Source of the DNA: Paenibacillus sp. 32352
Lineage (GTDB): Bacteria; Bacillota; Bacilli; Paenibacillales; NBRC-103111
DNA: 64,000 bases
Assembly: GCF_002042965.1 (NCBI RefSeq)
Contig: NZ_MZNT01000019.1
Coordinates: 1-64,000 of the forward strand
Direction of reading: 5' to 3'
The notes beneath the pieces were generated by a model. It saw only the letters and a list, made by a program, of their open reading frames with translations, was not told the DNA's origin and did not search any database. Within the stretch, counting starts at the first letter, position 1. Every line of letters begins with the position of its first letter. Positions 1 to 7,798 of the stretch are shown here, in pieces. The position numbers were made by a program, and so were the translations under genes.

Positions 1-134
1 GATCTATAATAGAGCTTGTCTTAAGCTCAAAATTCAATGCTAGCGAGAATTTTCATTCTCTGTTCAAACATTCACTCGTTGTTCAGTTTTCAAAGGACAA
101 TCTTCGTTCGTTTTCGACATCCGTCAAAAGCGAC
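1..134 (-). other. rRNA operon leader (transcribed off the left edge)
   Basis: On the minus strand this stretch carries the sequence typical of the region just before 16S or 23S rRNA in Bacillales, including CCTTTGAAAACTGAACA (83-99), a boxA-like antitermination region. Two small hairpins follow: GAGAAT-GAAA-ATTCTC (45-60) with a GNRA-type loop, and GAGCTT/AAGCTC (12-28). With the two promoters just upstream this is read as the leader of an rRNA operon running leftwards out of the window. No rRNA gene sequence itself is inside the window, so the assignment rests on the leader alone. Confidence 0.7.
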
Positions 135-140
135 CTGATT

Positions 141-170
141 AATATATCACATTCGTCTACTTCATTGCAA
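141..170 (-). promoter_or_regulatory. rRNA operon promoter P2
   Basis: On the minus strand, -35 TTGCAA (165-170) and -10 TATATT (141-146) are separated by 18 bases. About six bases after the -10 lies GTCGCTTTTGA (124-134), which is repeated at the same relative place after P1, so transcription probably starts with a G. Vegetative-sigma rRNA promoters in Bacillus typically come in tandem and start with GTP. Confidence 0.7.
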
Positions 171-235
171 GTACTTTTTTTGGAATTTATTTAGTTAATT
201 CTTCAAAAGTGCTTGTCTCAAAAGCGACAAGTAGT

Positions 236-264
236 AATGTATCAAATTCCGGCGGCAATTGCAA
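236..264 (-). promoter_or_regulatory. rRNA operon promoter P1
   Basis: On the minus strand, -35 TTGCAA (259-264) and -10 TACATT (236-241) have an ideal 17-base spacer. GTCGCTTTTGA follows at 218-228, matching the start region of P2. The 144 bases between the tsaD terminator and P2 otherwise hold no gene. Confidence 0.65.
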
Positions 265-314
265 GCTTAATTTGTTTTGAAATTTATCCCAGCTGTGAGT
301 TTTGGATACAAACA

Positions 315-353
315 AATGCATCCGCCAAGTCAACCAGACTCGGCGGATGCATT
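315..353 (-). terminator. terminator of the thiL-tsaD operon
   Basis: A perfect 12-bp stem, AATGCATCCGCC (315-326) pairing with GGCGGATGCATT (342-353), starts directly at the tsaD stop codon. On the minus strand it is followed by a T-rich tract (TTTGTTTG), as in a Rho-independent terminator. It insulates the operon from the rRNA promoters downstream. Confidence 0.85.
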
Positions 354-1418
354 CTATACAGACCATTCCTCCAGCTTAAGCATAGGATCGGCCGTAATAT
401 CCAAGGCCGAGAATTGTCCCCGCCGCCACTTCAGGAAAGCGGCGGCCGCGATCATCGCGGCGTTGTCGGTGCAGAGACTCATAGGAGGCGCCAGCAGCGG
501 CACGCCTATCTCTGCGCAGCGCTCGGCGAGGCGCTGCCGGAGTCCCTTGTTGGCGGCGACCCCGCCCGCCAACAGCAGCTGCTTCGCGCCGTAGGCCTGG
601 ACGGCGCGGATCGATTTCTCCACCAGGACATCGATAACCGAGTCCTGGAAGCCCTTCGCTACAGCTTGCGGCGCAAGCTGCTGGCCCTTCATGTTGGCCT
701 GGTTCAGCACGGCCAACACAGCCGATTTCAGCCCGCTGAAGCTGAAATCGTACGAATCCGGCTCCAGCCAGGCGCGCGGAAGAGGCACCGCCTCTTCTCC
801 TTCATGGGCCAGCCGGTCGATATGAGGCCCGCCAGGGTAGGGCAGCTTAAGAGCGCGCGCTACCTTGTCGTAAGCTTCGCCGGCGGCATCGTCCCGGGTT
901 TGGCCGATAATGCGAAAATGGCCCTCGGATTCTACGTATACCAGCTCCGTATGCCCGCCGGATACAACAAGAGTAACGAACGGATACTGCAGCTCATGAA
1001 CGAGCTGGTTGGCATAAATATGTCCGGCGATATGATGAACGCCGATCAAAGGAAGCTCCAAGGCGCAGGCCAAGGACTTGGCGGCCACGAGCCCGACCAG
1101 CAGGGCGCCGACCATGCCCGGTCCTTGGGTGACGGCAATCGCTGACAAATCGGACGGTCGAAGCTTCGCCTCCTCGAACGCCTGCTCTATGATCCAGGTG
1201 ATGTTCTCGACATGCTGTCTGGACGCGACCTCAGGAACAACCCCTCCGAATCGCTTATGCGTTTCGATCTGACTGGATACTACGTTGGACAAAATGGCAG
1301 TCCCGTCCTGAACGATAGCCACCGAGGTCTCGTCGCAGCTGGTTTCAATCGCCAATATATAAGTCGGTTTCTGTTGGGAGAGTTGTTCGCCCTGCTCCAA
1401 CGAATCATTTATTTTCAT
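354..1418 (-). CDS. tsaD: tRNA N6-adenosine threonylcarbamoyltransferase TsaD
   Basis: TsaD transfers the threonylcarbamoyl group to A37 of ANN-decoding tRNAs, together with TsaB and TsaE. The 354-aa protein has the N-terminal actin-like fold motif (AIETSCDETSVA, about residues 23-34), the metal-binding HHIAGH motif (about 128-133) and the downstream glycine-rich ATP-binding segments (SGGHTEL, LAGGVAANK). Length is normal apart from about 20 extra N-terminal residues. It is the last gene of the operon; its ATG overlaps the rimI stop by four bases (ATGA). A strong hairpin terminator begins at its stop codon. Identification is certain from family motifs and from the flanking tsaB, tsaE and rimI. 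Confidence 0.97.
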   Translation of the reverse strand: MKINDSLEQGEQLSQQKPTYILAIETSCDETSVAIVQDGTAILSNVVSSQIETHKRFGGVVPEVASRQHVENITWIIEQAFEEAKLRPSDLSAIAVTQGPGMVGALLVGLVAAKSLACALELPLIGVHHIAGHIYANQLVHELQYPFVTLVVSGGHTELVYVESEGHFRIIGQTRDDAAGEAYDKVARALKLPYPGGPHIDRLAHEGEEAVPLPRAWLEPDSYDFSFSGLKSAVLAVLNQANMKGQQLAPQAVAKGFQDSVIDVLVEKSIRAVQAYGAKQLLLAGGVAANKGLRQRLAERCAEIGVPLLAPPMSLCTDNAAMIAAAAFLKWRRGQFSALDITADPMLKLEEWSV

Positions 1419-1936
1419 GACAAATCCCCTGTTAATTCATTCAAATTATGATGATATTTCGGCAGATCGGCCCACATAATCATCGCATCTTCCCTATTAT
1501 CCGTATAATAGCCTCGCCTTAAGCCTACAGAATAAAAGCCCAGCTTTTCATACAGGTTGATAGCGACCTGATTCGAAGGGCGCACCTCCAATGTCATGCG
1601 GACAGCGCCGAAGAAGCTGGCGGTTTTTTGCAGCTCGCGCATCAGCCGTTCTCCGAGCTTTTGGCCGCGGTATTTTTTCCTGACCGCTACGTTCGTTACA
1701 TGGGCCTCCTCCATAATAAGCCACATCCCGCCATAGCCTGCAATCTCGCCGTCGCATTCCATAACCATGTAACGGGCAAACTGATTGTTTGTCAGCTCAT
1801 TCTGAAATGCTCCCGCCGTCCAGGGCGTCGTGAACGCCTCCTGCTCTATTTCGCATATGGCTGGAATATCATCCATTTGCATGGAGCGGAACTCCAAATG
1901 ATTCGTGGCTTCATCTCTGTGCTCTTGTCGATCCAA
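1415..1936 (-). CDS. rimI: ribosomal protein S18-alanine N-acetyltransferase RimI
   Basis: A GNAT-fold acetyltransferase of 173 aa. RimI acetylates the N-terminal alanine of ribosomal protein S18 in the cytoplasm. The acetyl-CoA loop is present (KKYRGQKLGERLM, about residues 88-100) and the C-terminal NLYEKLGFYSVGLRRGYY stretch is typical of RimI. The start is a TTG preceded by GGGAGG at nine bases; no ATG is as well placed. It lies between tsaB (15-base gap) and tsaD (4-base overlap), an arrangement found across Bacillota. The substrate is inferred from family and position; a general N-acetyltransferase role is possible. Confidence 0.92.
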   Translation of the reverse strand: MDRQEHRDEATNHLEFRSMQMDDIPAICEIEQEAFTTPWTAGAFQNELTNNQFARYMVMECDGEIAGYGGMWLIMEEAHVTNVAVRKKYRGQKLGERLMRELQKTASFFGAVRMTLEVRPSNQVAINLYEKLGFYSVGLRRGYYTDNREDAMIMWADLPKYHHNLNELTGDLS

Positions 1937-1951
1937 TCCGTGAAGCCTCCC

Positions 1952-2782
1952 TTACGATTTTTGAGCCATTAATTTGACTTCTGCTTCAGGCAGCTGCGTA
2001 TAGTTGGGTACAAGCCCATGCGGCGCCTCTGTGCGTCCTTCCGCCCATCGCGCCCTTGCCAGCTCCGCTAGATGCCGCGCTCGGATCTCATGTGGAAGCT
2101 CGGCCGACTCTCCCTGCCATCCGGCAAAAAAACGCTGCAGCGTTTCCTCGTGCAGCTTCGTCTCCCCGGCAAAAACAATACAATCCGGTTTGGTTTCCTG
2201 ACTGGATAGCGCCCTCTCAAGCAGCTGTTCCGTCCATGCGGACATTAAACGGATGCTGTCGGATTCGAGGCAGCTCCATCCTTGTCCCGATGCCTGGTAC
2301 AAGCCTGTAAAAGCTTGTCCGCGCCGCGCCTCAATCATAGGAACAACCCATACCGTTTTCCCCTGATTCCTGACTGTTTCCAGAGCGCTGAGAATAGGCT
2401 CATTACCATCCGCACCGGCGATCCCGCCAGTTAAATAAGCTTCTGCCGCGCCCAGCGCCATGGTCTCCAGGCTGGAAACCGCCAGCAGCGCCATGCCGTG
2501 CGTCCAGGCAAAGGTTTTGGCCGCTGTCACGCCGATCCTCACGCCGGTATAAGAACCGGGACCAACGCCGACTCCGAATGCATCCAGCTCTTTGGCCGAC
2601 AAGCCTGCTGAGGTCAAGAGCTGCTGAATTTGCGGGAGCAAATGTATGGAGTGATTCCGCTCCGCCTTGGAATTGATTTCGCCCAGCAGCTCATTCCCGC
2701 GTACAAGAGCAAGCGACATCGAGCTGGTTGACGTATCAACGGCAAGCAAGGTGCCTTGTAAAGCATTCATTGTATTCGTCAT
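1952..2782 (-). CDS. tsaB: t6A biosynthesis protein TsaB
   Basis: TsaB is the catalytically inactive paralogue of TsaD and scaffolds the t6A-forming complex with TsaD and TsaE. The N-terminal LLAVDTSTSSMSLAL motif and GVGPGSYTGVRIGV are diagnostic. The ATG at 2782 overlaps the tsaE stop in an ATGA junction, which is why this start is preferred over a GTG twelve codons upstream that would overlap tsaE by 40 bases. Predicted length is 276 aa, slightly longer than Bacillus homologues. A GGAG lies 14 bases upstream, and translational coupling is likely. Confidence 0.95.
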   Translation of the reverse strand: MTNTMNALQGTLLAVDTSTSSMSLALVRGNELLGEINSKAERNHSIHLLPQIQQLLTSAGLSAKELDAFGVGVGPGSYTGVRIGVTAAKTFAWTHGMALLAVSSLETMALGAAEAYLTGGIAGADGNEPILSALETVRNQGKTVWVVPMIEARRGQAFTGLYQASGQGWSCLESDSIRLMSAWTEQLLERALSSQETKPDCIVFAGETKLHEETLQRFFAGWQGESAELPHEIRARHLAELARARWAEGRTEAPHGLVPNYTQLPEAEVKLMAQKS

Positions 2783-3264
2783 AGCAACGTTCCGTTCTCC
2801 TTTAATTCTGTGCACCACCGTACATAAGGCTGCCCATGGGGGATTAACCGGAACACCCGTTCCGTCTCTCCGGCATGCTCAATCGATATGGAGAGTCTAT
2901 CCGGGGGCAACAAATCAATAATAAGCGAAGACCACTCCACTAAAGTGACGCCCTCCCCGTAAAAGTACTCGTCCAAGCCGAGTTCATCCGCCTCCTCCTG
3001 AGATAAGCGGTACACATCCATATGATAAAAAGGGAGATGATTCCCTTCATATTCTTTAATAATAGTAAATGTAGGACTATTCACTATATGCTGAACCCCT
3101 ATTGCTCTGGCCACCGCCTGGGAAAACGCCGTTTTCCCCGCACCGAGGTCTCCGTCCAGCGTAATGACGGTGCCCGGCTCAAAATAGCGGGCAAGGCTCG
3201 CCGCAAGGTGCGCGGTCCGGTCCAAATTATCCGAATGAAATATGTAGGAGGCCGATTCGGTCAC
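2779..3264 (-). CDS. tsaE: tRNA threonylcarbamoyladenosine ATPase TsaE
   Basis: TsaE is the small P-loop ATPase that drives turnover of the TsaB-TsaD complex. The Walker A motif GDLGAGKT is present, followed by the family signature NSPTFTIIKEY and an LVEWS segment. The GTG at 3264 has AAGGGG nine bases upstream and gives 161 aa with the P-loop at the position usual in Bacillus homologues. An in-frame TTG at 3282 would overlap the thiL stop (TTGA) and add six residues; it cannot be excluded. The gene sits between thiL and tsaB in the operon. Confidence 0.94.
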   Translation of the reverse strand: MTESASYIFHSDNLDRTAHLAASLARYFEPGTVITLDGDLGAGKTAFSQAVARAIGVQHIVNSPTFTIIKEYEGNHLPFYHMDVYRLSQEEADELGLDEYFYGEGVTLVEWSSLIIDLLPPDRLSISIEHAGETERVFRLIPHGQPYVRWCTELKENGTLL

Positions 3265-3278
3265 TGGATTCCACCCCT

Positions 3279-4310
3279 TCAAAAATGATTATACCCTTTT
3301 TTCTCAATAGGCAGAACGGACCCGCTGCTTTGCACAAGACGGACTCCCTTCGTTTCGCCGTTCACATATCCGATAATAAAAAGCTCGAGACCCGCCTCTT
3401 TAAATTTCATCTGCATCGCCGCGGCATGTTCCGCCGGCATGGTACCTACAAGCTGGTAATCCTCGCCTCCGAACAAGATGAAGTCTAGAGGATCCTTGCC
3501 CGCCTGAAGAGCATAGTCCATAAGCTCGCCGTTTATTGGAATCCGATCTTCGATAAGATCGATCCCTGCATTGGAAGCTTCGGCAATTTCCCACGCTTCG
3601 CTGGCCAAGCCGTCGCTGACATCATTCAACGCATGGCACACGCCGGATTGCTGCAGCAGCCGTCCCGCTTCTATCTGGGGATCCGGTCTGCAATGAGCCT
3701 GGATAAGCGATTGCCGGTTCCTCCAATCCAGTCTTTCCTCCCACTGCTTCGCAGGAATGCTCTGCGTGAGCAGAAAATCCAGACCCGCCGCTGACCGCCC
3801 CAGCTCTCCTGTAATGAAGAGCACATCCCCGGGCTTCGCGGAGGATCGCAGCAAGGCTTTGCCGGTCTCTACCTCGCCCAGGACGGTTACCGACACGGTA
3901 ATCCCTCCAATAGAGGACGTAGTATCTCCTCCCACGATGACGACATTCCAACGATTCGCACATTCGTACAATCCTTCATAGATCTCCTCTATGCGAGCTT
4001 GCGACGTCTCCTTAGGAAAGCTTACCGCGACCAAAGCATACCGGGGCATCGCGCCCATCGCGGCAATATCGCTTACGGCCGCCGCCATCGCCTTGTAACC
4101 GATATCCTGGTTGCGCATGGTAATCTGCTTAAAGTGGATTTCCTCCGTCATCGTATCGCAGGTCATAACAAGCTGGCATCCGGGAGTTAGATGGGCTACC
4201 GCCGCGTCGTCCCCAATCCCGATCTCTACGCCGCCGGCCTGTTGAAAGGCAGGTGACTGCTTGCCCTGCGTCAATCTGTGAATTAGTGCAAATTCGTCCA
4301 AAGAACTCAA
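3279..4310 (-). CDS. thiL: thiamine-monophosphate kinase ThiL
   Basis: ThiL phosphorylates thiamine monophosphate to the active cofactor thiamine diphosphate. The protein begins MSSLDEFALIHRLT, matching the usual ThiL start, and has GIGDDAAV, DTMTEEIHF and VGGDTTSS, which carry the metal- and nucleotide-binding aspartates of the PurM-like fold, and a late FGGEDYQLVG. The TTG at 4310 has GGAGG ten bases upstream. A TTG 20 codons further up lies inside the promoter -35 box, so it cannot be the start. Length is 343 aa. thiL as first gene before tsaE-tsaB-rimI-tsaD is common in Bacillota. No TPP riboswitch was recognised upstream. Confidence 0.95.
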   Translation of the reverse strand: MSSLDEFALIHRLTQGKQSPAFQQAGGVEIGIGDDAAVAHLTPGCQLVMTCDTMTEEIHFKQITMRNQDIGYKAMAAAVSDIAAMGAMPRYALVAVSFPKETSQARIEEIYEGLYECANRWNVVIVGGDTTSSIGGITVSVTVLGEVETGKALLRSSAKPGDVLFITGELGRSAAGLDFLLTQSIPAKQWEERLDWRNRQSLIQAHCRPDPQIEAGRLLQQSGVCHALNDVSDGLASEAWEIAEASNAGIDLIEDRIPINGELMDYALQAGKDPLDFILFGGEDYQLVGTMPAEHAAAMQMKFKEAGLELFIIGYVNGETKGVRLVQSSGSVLPIEKKGYNHF

Positions 4311-4341
4311 TCCAAGACCGCCTCCGTACCGTATTCTCCCT

Positions 4342-4370
4342 ATTATAGCCCTCTCCCCTATACGTAGCAA
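4342..4370 (-). promoter_or_regulatory. promoter of the thiL-tsaD operon
   Basis: On the minus strand, -35 TTGCTA (4365-4370) and a perfect -10 TATAAT (4342-4347) are separated by exactly 17 bases. Transcription would start near 4335, about 25 bases before the TTG start of thiL. It is a typical SigA housekeeping promoter and supports the shorter thiL reading. Confidence 0.75.
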
Positions 4371-4484
4371 TATAGGCCTCTATGCATACCCCGAACATAG
4401 GAATTCAACGTATCGCCTCTTCTTGGCTGGTTGATCGAATGAAGGGAATCCATTTTTGACGAATATATCTTTGCATGTACCCTA

Positions 4485-4523
4485 TCAAAAAAACAGCCCC
4501 CAAGCACAAGAGCACTTGGAGGC
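4485..4523 (-). terminator. terminator after sspH
   Basis: Read on the minus strand, an 8-bp stem CCTCCAAG/CTTGGGGG with a 10-base loop is followed by a run of seven T (TGTTTTTTT). It lies just after the sspH stop and separates sspH from the thiL promoter. Confidence 0.8.
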
Positions 4524-4534
4524 AGGGACTAGCT

Positions 4535-4717
4535 TTATTGAACTTCTTGAAGCTGATCAACCGGAACAACACGGGAATCCGCAGGTTGGAGCTCTACATG
4601 AACCTTGGCCGTTTCCTTTTCAGGGTCTACACTGTCAATCCAGACGGAGATTCCGTTCAGCTCGACATCGATTTTTTCTTCGGACTTTAATATTTCTTGA
4701 GCACGATACAGTTTCAT
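4535..4717 (-). CDS. sspH: H-type small acid-soluble spore protein
   Basis: A 60-aa protein that resembles the SspH family of small acid-soluble spore proteins, made in the forespore and stored in the spore core. It starts MKLYRAQEILKSEEKIDV and has the family pattern of an N-terminal RAQ-I helix followed by short beta-forming segments (NGISVWID, AKVHVEL) and a polar tail. Length agrees with the family (about 59 aa). A G-rich ribosome binding site (GAGGGGGTG) precedes the ATG. It has its own terminator and is probably monocistronic. No forespore-type promoter could be called with confidence. Confidence 0.8.
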   Translation of the reverse strand: MKLYRAQEILKSEEKIDVELNGISVWIDSVDPEKETAKVHVELQPADSRVVPVDQLQEVQ

Positions 4718-4801
4718 CCAGAATTACACCCCCTCGGGTCTATAATCATTTGTCGGCAGAGATGGAGCTTAAAGCGGATCTTCCTTCCGCAACGGCTCTA
4801 A

Positions 4802-5050
4802 TTATTCCTCGTGCAGCACCGACTCCGGGTGATCCATCGTATCGGTAGTGGATTCTTCGATCAAGCCGTTTTTTAAGCTGACGTAGCCGCCGCCCAAGCC
4901 TTCATTGACCATACGGTCAATATCCATAAAATAATCATCCCGGCCTTGGTGAAGCGCATCGGTTGTGCTCGAACTTTCCGGTTCGTTGGACGCGGTCGCA
5001 CCTTGCTCCTGAGCGGCATCTCCCGCTAACGGGCTCTTGTTATTCTCCAT
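4802..5050 (-). CDS. small acidic protein of unknown function
   Basis: An 82-aa, very hydrophilic and acidic protein with no transmembrane segment or recognised domain. The first 40 residues are low in complexity (S, T, E, Q) and the rest contains the more ordered MDIDRMVNEGLGGGYVSLKNG. The ATG at 5050 is chosen because a near-perfect AAAGGAGGAG lies seven bases upstream; a longer in-frame reading to 5164 has no such site. It is next to sspH and divergent from ku, so a sporulation role is conceivable but is inference from position only. Confidence 0.7.
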   Translation of the reverse strand: MENNKSPLAGDAAQEQGATASNEPESSSTTDALHQGRDDYFMDIDRMVNEGLGGGYVSLKNGLIEESTTDTMDHPESVLHEE

Positions 5051-5234
5051 AAATGGGCTCCTCCTTTGTCGGCAGTGATGTTTGCCATTTCGGCTTATTT
5101 GTAGCATGTCCCTACAATTGCCCCGTTCATTCATATAAAATTGCCAATTTGGGGATACTGTCAATTAGAGGACACGGATTGGAATTTGCAACCAGTTTAT
5201 TTGGTATAGCCTATCATTTTAAGGAGGGAAAAAG

Positions 5235-6086
5235 ATGCATACGGTATGGAAAGGAGCCATCAGCTTCGGCCTGGTGCACGTCCCGGTCAAAATGTTTTCT
5301 GCAACGGAGGACAAGGATATCTCCATGCGCTACATTCATAAGGAGTGTACGACGCCGCTCAACTTTGTAAGGAAATGCATGACCTGCGAGCGCGAGGTGC
5401 AATGGGAGGAAATCGCGAGAGGCTACGAGTACGAGCCGGGAGCCTTCGTCTTATTCGAGAAGGACGAGCTGGAGAAGCTGAACGGCGAGGTGACCAAGGA
5501 AATCAAGATTCTTGATTTTGTTCAGCTGACCGATATCGATCCGATTTATTTTCAAAAAACGTACTACCTGGCCCCGAACGAAACCGGCGGCAACGCTTAT
5601 AACCTTCTGCTGGAAGCGATGAGACAGAGCGGCAAAATCGGCATCGCCAAAGTGTCCATCCGTTCGAAAAGCAGCCTGGCCGCTATACGTGTGATCGATA
5701 ACTGTATTGCTATGGAGACGATCTTTTTCCCTGATGAAATCCGGTCGATCGATCAGGTTCCGAACCTGCCCGAACAAATCAATGTGAACGACAAAGAGCT
5801 GCAAATGGCCAAAATGCTGATCGAACAGTTGTCGACTCCTTTTGAACCGGAGAAGTACAAAGACGATTACCGTGAAGCCGTTCTTCGCGCTATCGAGCAA
5901 AAAGTCAACGGCCAGCAGGTCAGCGTGGCTCCAGAGCCTCATAAAACAAATGTTATTGATCTGATGTCGGCGCTGCAGGCCAGCCTGGATGCTATGAAGC
6001 CGGTGCCTGAGACGGACGCTCCCCCTGCGGCAAAGGAAAAAAAGCCGAAAGCAAAGAAGAAGGTCAAGGAAGAGACAGTTTCTTAA
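5235..6086 (+). CDS. ku: non-homologous end-joining DNA end-binding protein Ku
   Basis: Bacterial Ku forms a homodimeric ring on double-strand DNA ends and recruits the LigD ligase/polymerase activities. The 283-aa protein starts MHTVWKGAISFGLVHVPVK, the hallmark of the family, and keeps the Ku core (about residues 1-250). It ends in a lysine-rich tail (KEKKPKAKKKVK), typical of Ku variants that bind DNA with their C-terminus. AAGGAGGG lies just before the ATG. It converges with a LigD-type ligase gene, with a shared terminator between them. In spore formers this pathway typically repairs breaks in dormant or germinating spores. Confidence 0.97.
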   Translation: MHTVWKGAISFGLVHVPVKMFSATEDKDISMRYIHKECTTPLNFVRKCMTCEREVQWEEIARGYEYEPGAFVLFEKDELEKLNGEVTKEIKILDFVQLTDIDPIYFQKTYYLAPNETGGNAYNLLLEAMRQSGKIGIAKVSIRSKSSLAAIRVIDNCIAMETIFFPDEIRSIDQVPNLPEQINVNDKELQMAKMLIEQLSTPFEPEKYKDDYREAVLRAIEQKVNGQQVSVAPEPHKTNVIDLMSALQASLDAMKPVPETDAPPAAKEKKPKAKKKVKEETVS

Positions 6087-6150
6087 TCAATCGATTAAGA
6101 TGTGCTATCTCCTGATTCTATAGCGTGAATATTTTGGCTCACTGAGCAGC

Positions 6151-6193
6151 AAAAAGCCGACACTCCGCAGCTGCACCGAATGTCGGCTTTGTT
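6151..6193. terminator. bidirectional terminator between ku and the ligase
   Basis: A 10-bp stem AAAGCCGACA (6153-6162) / TGTCGGCTTT (6181-6190) has A-rich sequence on one side and T-rich on the other, so it can end both the ku transcript (plus) and the ligase transcript (minus). Confidence 0.8.
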
Positions 6194-7135
6194 CTATTCC
6201 TCCAGCTTGCAATCCTTAGGGGACACATCGACAAACGATTGTATGCTTGGCTGCCGCAGCGTCCCGTTATGGGTCCATTCCATAAAATGCACCTTCACGG
6301 TAAGCACCGGTTCCATCCAGACGGCATCCTTGCTTCGTTCCGGATTATTCACGAACGTCTTGCTTGGAACACGGAGCTTCTCCGCTTTCTCCGTTACATC
6401 TCTCCAATCCTGCACCGTCATTTTGCCCGCGCCTGCATGGCCGATGTACCAGAGCCTTCCTTCCTTATCGTATAGCCCGAGCAGAAGTGCATTCACCGTG
6501 CCGGCTCTATAAGTGACTCCGCCAACAACGGCAATCGTATCCTGGAACAGCTTCTTCTTCACCCAGCGCTTGTCTTTCCCGCGGATGGCATAATTGCTGT
6601 TCAAATCCTTACATACAATGCCCTCAAGCTGATGCTGTTTGACGACCTCATACAGTCCGCTGATTTCCTTATAGCTCGGCACTAGTTGTACTTGAGGTAC
6701 AGGATGTACGTACTGCTCCAGCAGCCGCTGGCGCTGGTGCAGGCTTTGCCCGGTCACCCATTCCCCGTTCACGAACAAAATATCAAATATCATATACACA
6801 ATCGGAATATGGGGCTGCACCATGCGGACCTTCTGCTGGCTGCGCAGGCCGTCGCGCTTCATGACCTGGTGAAACGACGGCTTCATTCCTTCCAGAGCTA
6901 CGATCTCCCCGTCCAGTATGACCGATTCCGCCGAGCAGTATGCCTTAATATCAAGCAGCTCGGGGTACTGCATGGTCCTTTCATGAAGCCTGCGATTGAC
7001 CAATTTCGTCTCGGCTCCGTCATAATAAGCGAGCATGCGGACACCGTCCCATTTGACCTGGGCGATCCATTCATCTCCCGTTGGGAGCTTATCGGTTGTG
7101 ATCGGCTCGAAAGGAATAATCGGTTCTAGTCGCAT
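6194..7135 (-). CDS. ligD: ATP-dependent DNA ligase, stand-alone LigD ligase domain
   Basis: The 313-aa protein corresponds to the ligase domain of LigD: an adenylation domain with motif I KWDGVR (Lys28 as the AMP acceptor), downstream motifs LDGEIV, IFDILF, EGIVCKD and WVKKK, then an OB-fold domain ending in VHFMEWTHNG and the family-typical LRQPSIQSF. It lacks the polymerase and nuclease domains fused to it in mycobacterial LigD. GGAGG lies five bases before the ATG. It should seal ends held by Ku. The matching polymerase domain is a separate gene at 10283-11179. Confidence 0.93.
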   Translation of the reverse strand: MRLEPIIPFEPITTDKLPTGDEWIAQVKWDGVRMLAYYDGAETKLVNRRLHERTMQYPELLDIKAYCSAESVILDGEIVALEGMKPSFHQVMKRDGLRSQQKVRMVQPHIPIVYMIFDILFVNGEWVTGQSLHQRQRLLEQYVHPVPQVQLVPSYKEISGLYEVVKQHQLEGIVCKDLNSNYAIRGKDKRWVKKKLFQDTIAVVGGVTYRAGTVNALLLGLYDKEGRLWYIGHAGAGKMTVQDWRDVTEKAEKLRVPSKTFVNNPERSKDAVWMEPVLTVKVHFMEWTHNGTLRQPSIQSFVDVSPKDCKLEE

Positions 7136-7223
7136 AGCTACCTCCGGATAAACTGGTTATTCCAAGTATGGGCAAACCTTGTCCGGATCATTCCGTTATC
7201 GGCTCGATCCTTGCTCCTGCGGC

Positions 7224-7769
7224 CTAGCCCCTGAAAAAGATCGCCCCTATAACCAGGGAGGCCACGATTCCCCAAGCCGCATTGATGTTCAAATATTGAA
7301 CCATGATGAAGTAGCCTGCACCCAGCAGGAAAGGCAGGAAGCTGATGACATCCTCACTAGGCTTGAATACATATTTGGCAAAATCGAAGGCAAGCATCGC
7401 CATCATGACGAAAATGACCGGCTGCACTCCCTTGATCATGCCCCGTATGATGGGGTTGTTTTGCAGCTTCATCATCACGCCTACTAACGCCACCATCAGC
7501 AGTGCCGTCGGCATGACAACAGCGGAGAGCGCCACGAATGCGCCCAGCCAGCCTGCTATTTTATATCCGATATAGGCTGCGAGCTTCGTAGCGATCGGTC
7601 CGGGCAAGGCGTTGCCGAAGGCCAAGGCATTCCCGAATTCCTCCGGACTCATCCACCCCATTCGTACTACTTCATTCTGATACAAAGGAATAATCGACGG
7701 TCCTCCGCCGTACCCAAGCATCGTTGCTCTCCCGAAGGCGATAAACAGGTTCCATAATGTTGTCCACAT
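7224..7769 (-). CDS. chromate transporter, half-size (CHR family)
   Basis: A 181-aa membrane protein with one CHR domain. The family signature GYGGGPSIIPLYQNEVV near the N-terminus and the conserved GNALPGPIATK motif are visible, with about five to six hydrophobic segments. Half-size CHR proteins of Bacillota usually come as adjacent pairs that work together; here only one half is present, because the Lrp gene upstream and the ligase downstream leave no room. GAGGAG lies ten bases before the ATG. It probably forms an operon with the lrp-type gene. The transport substrate (chromate or another oxyanion) cannot be told from sequence. Confidence 0.88.
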   Translation of the reverse strand: MWTTLWNLFIAFGRATMLGYGGGPSIIPLYQNEVVRMGWMSPEEFGNALAFGNALPGPIATKLAAYIGYKIAGWLGAFVALSAVVMPTALLMVALVGVMMKLQNNPIIRGMIKGVQPVIFVMMAMLAFDFAKYVFKPSEDVISFLPFLLGAGYFIMVQYLNINAAWGIVASLVIGAIFFRG

Positions 7770-7798
7770 AGCTTTGTTTCTCCTCTTTCCCCAATAGC

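Noticed and set aside
213..1145. 310-codon plus-strand frame opposite tsaD
   Set aside because: Antisense shadow of tsaD, without similarity or ribosome binding site.
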